A stretch of DNA of 64,000 nt from contig JAVTVX010000019.1 of NCBI GenBank assembly GCA_033439265.1, positions 8,129,501-8,193,500 on the forward strand. Reading direction: 5' to 3'. Below the pieces are notes generated by a model. The model was not told the DNA's origin. It did not search any database and was given only the letters and a program-made list of their open reading frames with translations. The translations under genes were made by a program, and so were the position numbers. Below are positions 59,500-64,000 of this stretch, in pieces. The number at the start of each line of letters is the position of its first letter. Position 1 is the stretch's first letter. The DNA comes from Dillenia suffruticosa. Lineage: Eukaryota > Streptophyta > Magnoliopsida > Dilleniales > Dilleniaceae.

Positions 59500-59710
59500 A
59501 CACGGGCAGTGTGCCTGTACAGTATAGCCGCATGGCCCCTGCAGCATAGCCGCGCATGCATCTCTCTTGCTTGCGTAGTACTGCCGTGCGGGCCCCCGCG
59601 GTATAGCCGCGCAGGCATGAGCACGCATCCTCTCTGGCTTGCGTGGTACTACCGTGTGGGCCCTTGTGGTATAGCCGTATAGGCATGAGCACGCATACTC
59701 TCTTGCTTGA
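59500..59710. repeat. Three GC-rich 68-bp repeats
   Basis: CTTGCGTAGTACTGCCGTGC at 59570 and CTTGCGTGGTACTACCGTGT at 59638 start two clear copies (period 68) that share GGTATAGCCG and AGGCATGAGCACGCAT. A third, degenerate copy precedes them. The tract is GC-rich within AT-rich DNA. Confidence 0.85.
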
Positions 59711-60130
59711 GCGGAAGTACTTGTTATTACTAGTTCTTATCATTTGTTACCATGCCACCCACTTGTTACCATTTGTTACCATATTATATTATACAAATTT
59801 TATACAATTATTTACTTACCACTTGTTACATTGGACCAATCCATGTTACCATTTATTCTTTGTTAACTATCACTTGTAGATAAAGAATAAAAGTTACCAT
59901 ATTATTTATTATTAAATTATAATAAAAGTACACATAGAGTTTATATTTGTTTTTTGTTATAAATCATTTGTTATCGTATTTTACTATTATTACCATGTTA
60001 CAATATAAATAAAGAATAAAAGTAATTCTTACCATTTGTTACTATTTGTAGGAAGAGGAAGTAGTTGTTATTATTTTTTCTCATCGCTTGTTACCATATT
60101 ACATCACAATACATAATACGAAGAAGAAAA
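59711..60130. repeat. Degenerate single copies of the 210-bp array unit
   Basis: Repeats the TTGTTACCA motifs, ATTATACAAATTTTATACAATT and ACCACTTGTTACATTGGACC, as in 56935-58270, then fades near 60130. Confidence 0.78.
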
Positions 60131-60290
60131 ATGAAAATAGAGTGATTAAAAATATAAAAATATATCCATCTCTTATCCATTGCAAAAATAAAGCAAAGAA
60201 ATAAGTGAAATATAAGAAAAGTGAAGTAAATGAAATAAAGAGAGAATGATAGAAGAAGAAAGATTAATTAATAGAGAATATTTTCTTAAT

Positions 60291-61429
60291 GGTGGCAAAA
60301 TCTAAATATTCAACAAAACCAATATGTAATAGTATTAGCACCAAACTTTTGGCGCCTCTTTATTTAGCGCAAAGAAATGGTGCCAAATACGAAAGAGGAG
60401 GAGGAAGTGGGAGGAAGCACTACAAAAAATGTGCCATTTACCAGCGGTCCCTTTATCATGGTCGAGACAACCGCTCATCTCATACAAATCGACAAAGGAC
60501 GACTCGTCTCCATACAAATCAACGAAGATTTTTCTCTCTTCAGCCCATCTCACAGGTTCATCCTCTCTCCCTATCTCTTCTCTTCTCCACCTTTCTTTTG
60601 ATCTTTTCTCACATGCGAAGCATTGATCTAATGGTTTCTTCGTCGATTTAGATCTTATTGTGTTTTCTCCTCTTCAATATGTTCTCTGATTATATTCTGT
60701 TGCATATTTTTTCTCTGTCATGTTCGTGACTGTGATTGATCTCAACGGAACAATTTTTTCTTTGTTTTTTGATTGTCCGTTCAGCTTTTTTCATTGGCCT
60801 CTACAGACACACTCTTTCTCCCAACTTGCGAGTCAACGTTTAGGGCCTTTCAAAGGTCAAATCTGCTTCCCCTTTTCTTTTTCTTACATTCACATTTGTT
60901 ATAAATAAAACACCATTTTCGTCTATATTTTAGCTGCATCATTCATTTCTTTTATGATTAACTAATCAGTGATCATTTCTTTTATGACTAACTACATTTT
61001 TTTTTGTTTTTGTTTGCGGGGGAGGATTAAGACAAAAATTTGGAATTCTATACGTGGGGTTAAGTCTCTAATATTTAAAGAGAAAATATGATTTCTATCT
61101 CAGTCTCTATGCAGTAATTGATGCATGATTTAAAGTGAAAATTATCATAGTAATATTTACTGAAAAGGTTCTGGGTTGTCTCATTTATGGTTGTTAATCA
61201 ATAACACTTCCATCATATAATGAGCCGTCAACTGCGCATATATTTTCATTTTTTGTTATTTTGTTTGGTGCTATTTATGGAGGAATTATAGAATGATGTT
61301 TCATTTAACATGAGAAGTATTGCAATATAACTCCTTATGCACTCTTTCTTATACCAAATCTTGAGTTAGTTGCCAATTTCAAGCAATGTAACAACTTTGG
61401 TTGTGCAATAAACTGTTCCAGGCATTTAC
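60291..61429. other. Region before the AOR exon, with an orphan CACTA-like end
   Basis: At 60419 CACTACAAAAAATGTGCC, then an inverted AGCGGT / ACCGCT pair, looks like the left end of yet another CACTA family; no right end follows. The rest is T/C-rich DNA and intron-like sequence that ends with CTGTTCCAG at 61423, a good splice acceptor for the AOR exon. Short frames at 60289-60908 show no known similarity. Confidence 0.5.
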
Positions 61430-61802
61430 ACTACAAAAAAAACAGCGTTTTAGCCACAAATTTAGTGACGAAAATTTTAAAAAAATTCGTTGCTAAAAAC
61501 ATTAGTGACGAAAAATTTTTCATCGTTAATAACACGTCGCAAAAATTTAGTGACGAAAATTAAAAATCCGTCGCTAAATTTAGCGATGAAAATCTGGAAT
61601 CCATCGCTAAATTTAGCGACAAATAAGTTTTCGTCGCTAAAATTCGTCACAAAATTTAGCGACAAAAAATTATTCGTCGCTAAATTTAGCAACAGATAAT
61701 TTTTGTCGCTAAAATCCGTCGCTAATTTAGTAGATAACAAACCCGTCAAAAAATTATCTATCGTTGAATTAGCGATAGATTCCAAATCCGTCGCTGATTC
61801 CA

Positions 61803-62060
61803 TATGCCCTGCCCCTAAGCCGGCAGATCCACGTGCCCACCCGCCCCAGCACCAACCTGCCCAACCTGCCCGCCCTGCAACCCTACAACCCTGCAACCCT
61901 GCCCGCCCAAGCCAGCACCCAACCTGCCCACCCTGCAACCCTGCCCGCCCAAGCCAACACCCCACATGACCGCCCGCCCGCCCTGCAACCTGCCCGCCCG
62001 AGCCAGCATCAACTCATAATTGCTGGAAAATGCCGCGCCTTCTGCCTGCCTCCACCGTGG
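61803..62060. repeat. C-rich tandem repeat in the CACTA element (left GC tract)
   Basis: CTGCCCGCCCAAGCCA-type units of 42-49 bases (cores at 61901, 61943 and 61992) with CCCTGCAACC spacers. ORFs on both strands across it are compositional. Confidence 0.85.
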
Positions 62061-62107
62061 TTCGAACTCCGAACTCCTGCACACACGCAACCTGTAAACC
62101 ACCGAGC
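62043..62107 (-). other. tRNA-like head, left copy
   Basis: The minus strand has TGGCTCGGTGG (A-box-like) and, 42 bases on, GTTCGAACC (B-box-like), the spacing found in tRNAs and SINE heads. No acceptor-stem pairing or clean anticodon arm is apparent, so it is not called a tRNA gene. Confidence 0.45.
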
Positions 62108-62109
62108 CA

Positions 62110-62670
62110 ACGATATTATTGTGATATAAAGTTTTTTTTTTATTCTTTATTATCTTTTTTTCACATTTTTCTAATAATAATAAAAAAATATATAATAACA
62201 ATTTAAAATAATAAATATAAAAACTTTTTTTTAGACCACCAACCTAAAATAATATTTAATTAAAACTAATAAATATGATAATTTTTAATAAAATAAAAAA
62301 TAATAAAATACTAATTTAAAATAAAATACTAAATTAATTAAAAAATATATTAATATTATATTTTGATTTCTTCTTTTTTCTTTTATTTTATTATTTTATT
62401 ATTTTATTATTATTTTTCATTTTTATTTTATGTTTTTAATCCATAATTTAAAAATGTATCTCAAAATTATAAAATTATAATTATCAATAAATTATAATAT
62501 ATTAATAATTTAAAAAATCTATATATTTAATCACAAAATATTTTTATTCAAATTTCAATAAAATTATTATATATAAGAAATGAAAATAAAAGAAAAAAAA
62601 AACCAAAAGAAAAAAAAAAGAATAGGAAACAAAAAGGTGGAAGAAAGAAAACAAAAATATCAATCACATA
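62110..62670. other. Very AT-rich centre of the CACTA element
   Basis: Almost only A and T, runs of AAATAATAAA type; no gene or tandem unit. Confidence 0.6.
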
Positions 62671-62687
62671 ATACTAGCACCAAGTGA

Positions 62688-62745
62688 TGGTGCAATGGTG
62701 ATCTGCTCAAATCCGAAATCTAAGGTCCAAGTTTTGAATCCCTCC
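62688..62745 (+). other. tRNA-like head, right copy
   Basis: TGGTGCAATGG and, about 43 bases on, GTTTTGAATCCC keep the A-box to B-box distance, on the strand opposite to the left copy. Like that copy it is followed by a GC-rich tract. Confidence 0.4.
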
Positions 62746-62775
62746 ACCTGCATTGTTTTTTTGAATTAAAATAAA

Positions 62776-62930
62776 GGGTGCCCAGGCACGGACGCCCGCA
62801 CACCTGCAGGCGCCTAGGCAAGCACGCCCAGGCAGGCACCCGCGAGCGCCGAGACAGGCGCGCGCAGGGTGCGGGCGCCCAGGCAGGCAGACGCTCGTGC
62901 GTGCATGCGCCGGCGCCCGCGCAGACATTA
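62776..62930. repeat. GC-rich tract, right copy
   Basis: GCCCAGGCAGGCA and GCGCCCAGGCAG-type repeats, about 150 bases, flanked by AT-rich DNA on both sides. Confidence 0.75.
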
Positions 62931-63817
62931 ATATTTAATTAAAAATTTTATATTATTGAATAAAATAATACAAATAAAATAAAATTACCAATACAATAAT
63001 AAAAAATATTAAATCAAACAAAAAAAGTAAAAAAATAATAAATTAATTAATATATATATATATATATATATTTTTTAAATAAAATAAAATATATGATTTT
63101 TTTAAGAATTAAATAACATTATTCTTAATAAAATAAAATGTAAATTAAAATATTATAAAATAATAATAATATGATTTGTTAATATAAATTAGTAAAATAA
63201 AATTAAAATAGAATAAAATTATAATTAAAAGAATATAAAATTCAGTGACGGATTTGGAATCCGTTGCTAAAATTATTAAAATAAAATAAAAATAAAATAA
63301 ATTCAGCGACGGATTTTAATCCATCGCTAAATTATCGGATCTACGGATTGGGATTTTCATCTAGCGACGAAAAATAAATCCGTCACTAAATTAATTTTTA
63401 ACTTAAATATTACATATTAATAAAAGAAAAATAAAAATAAAAAAAATAAAATTCTATTTAAAAAAGATTAAATTTTGCGACGAATTTTAAATTTGTGGCA
63501 AAATTTTGTCATATTTAGCGATAAAATTTGCAACAAAAAATTTTTTGTCCCCAATTATCGACGAATTTAGCGACGAAAATTTTTTCGTCACTAATTAGCG
63601 ACGAATTTAGCCACGAAAATTTTTTCATCATTAATTAGCGACGAATTTTGCTACGAATAATGTATCCGTCGCTAATTTAGCCACGACTTCCTTTTTGTTG
63701 CAAATTTTGTAGCAAATTAGCGACGAAAAAGTTTTTCGTCACTAAATCTGTCGCAAAATAGCGACGAATTTTTTCCGTCGCGAAAATCCGTGGCTAAAAC
63801 CGTGTTTTTTTGTAGTG

Positions 63818-64000
63818 TTATGTTGCTGGTGTGGTGGTAAAGGTGGGTAGCCAAGTGAAGGAACTAAAGGTTGGTAATAAATTCTACAATGATATCAGTG
63901 AGAAAGTATTGAAATATTCCAGGCAATTTGGCTCCTTAACTGAGTACGCAGTTGTTGAGGAGAAATAGTTGGCACTTAAACCAAAAAGCTTGGACTTTGA
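63818..64000 (+). pseudogene. AOR-like: Exon of NADPH-dependent enone reductase (AOR / quinone oxidoreductase-like)
   Basis: From 63822 the plus strand reads VAGVVVKVGSQVKELKVGN then SEKVLKYSRQFGSLTEYAVV, matching the catalytic GroES-like domain of plant 2-methylene-furan-3-one reductases / chloroplast AOR, medium-chain dehydrogenase/reductases that detoxify reactive enones with NADPH. TAG at 63966-63968 interrupts EEK-LALKPK where relatives have a leucine (TTG to TAG). The exon start is at 61424 after CTGTTCCAG, but the CACTA element separates its first bases from the rest. Both lesions argue for a dead allele or paralogue. It continues beyond the window. Confidence 0.85.

Larger units (their letters stand above)
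51026..60290 (-). mobile_element. Degraded CACTA-like element, boundaries uncertain
   Basis: CACTATAACGGAAATGGC at 51026 could be the left terminus; no matching right end was found, so the right limit is only where similarity fades. Inside are two kinds of subterminal-like arrays, a minus-strand open frame (55595-55353) and a DUF4216 fragment of a CACTA transposase (58975-58594). A gypsy solo LTR interrupts it. Its repeats (TTACTAC and TTGTTACC types) differ from the GCGAC type of the other four CACTA elements, so this is another family. Confidence 0.6.
61430..63817. mobile_element. Non-autonomous CACTA element in the AOR exon
   Basis: Left end CACTACAAAAAAAACAGCG, right end CGTGTTTTTTTGTAGTG, TTA on both sides (61427-61429, 63818-63820). 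Subterminal GCGAC-type motifs occur at 61440-61800 and 63240-63790. It has no transposase. The centre holds two GC-rich tracts and two tRNA-like heads in mirror order, separated by very AT-rich DNA. Clean ends and TSD suggest a recent insertion. Confidence 0.94.

Noticed and set aside
62043-62107. Functional tRNA gene
   Set aside because: A- and B-box-like motifs are present but no acceptor stem or sound anticodon arm could be drawn.
60419-63817. One large CACTA element from 60419 to 63817
   Set aside because: The right end pairs better with 61430, which has the matching TTA duplication and the same subterminal motif type.

Overview
The window is nuclear DNA from a flowering plant. It is AT-rich, its few recognisable genes are plant families split by introns, and most of it is nested transposable elements of plant type (CACTA/En-Spm, Ty1-copia, Ty3-gypsy, hAT, SINE). 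I cannot name the species. Three host loci can be recognised: decayed exons of a Niemann-Pick C1-like (NPC1) sterol transporter on the minus strand (about 1482-37321), one exon of a chloroplast EngA/DER-type GTPase on the minus strand (50271-50386), and an exon of a plastid NADPH-dependent enone reductase (AOR / 2-methylene-furan-3-one reductase family) on the plus strand at the right edge (63818-64000).

Left part (1-37.3 kb). The outer 1481 bases are the right end of a CACTA element. The NPC1 locus follows. A block of its sterol-sensing-domain exons has been copied in tandem about four times (units near 1482-3950, 4440-6168, 6169-6622 plus 23215-24271, and 31185-32830), and earlier exons lie at 34.0-37.3 kb. 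Because the units are paralogous, each serves as an empty site for insertions in the others. Unit A received a SINE (2436-2627) and a solo copia LTR (3081-3571). Unit C received a full copia element (6623-23214, minus strand), whose GAG-pre-integrase codons were later split by a 10.5-kb CACTA element (11213-21671, TSD TAT). A second CACTA element (24272-31181, TSD AGC), with most of its transposase deleted, sits between units C and D.

Middle (37.3-51.0 kb). A gag-only, non-autonomous Ty3-like element (38742-49435, minus strand) has long LTRs, a primer-binding site and a zinc-knuckle gag but no pol. A 3.7-kb hAT element (40524-44245) is inserted in it, with perfect 8-bp TSDs and an open 654-codon transposase. 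This is the only long intact gene in the window.

Right part (51.0-64.0 kb). A degraded CACTA-like element holds a DUF4216 fragment, a 7-copy 210-bp tandem array and several small GC-rich islands. A 2.7-kb gypsy solo LTR (51247-53990) is inserted in it. A 2.4-kb non-autonomous CACTA element (61430-63817, TSD TTA) follows, inserted a few bases into the enone-reductase exon.

I see no CRISPR array, rRNA, functional tRNA or prokaryotic operon. The most unusual structures are the NPC1 exon-block array, the GC-rich islands carried by several AT-rich elements, and a mirror arrangement of tRNA-like heads and GC-rich tracts inside the last CACTA element. All identifications come from reading the sequence; none was checked by a database search.
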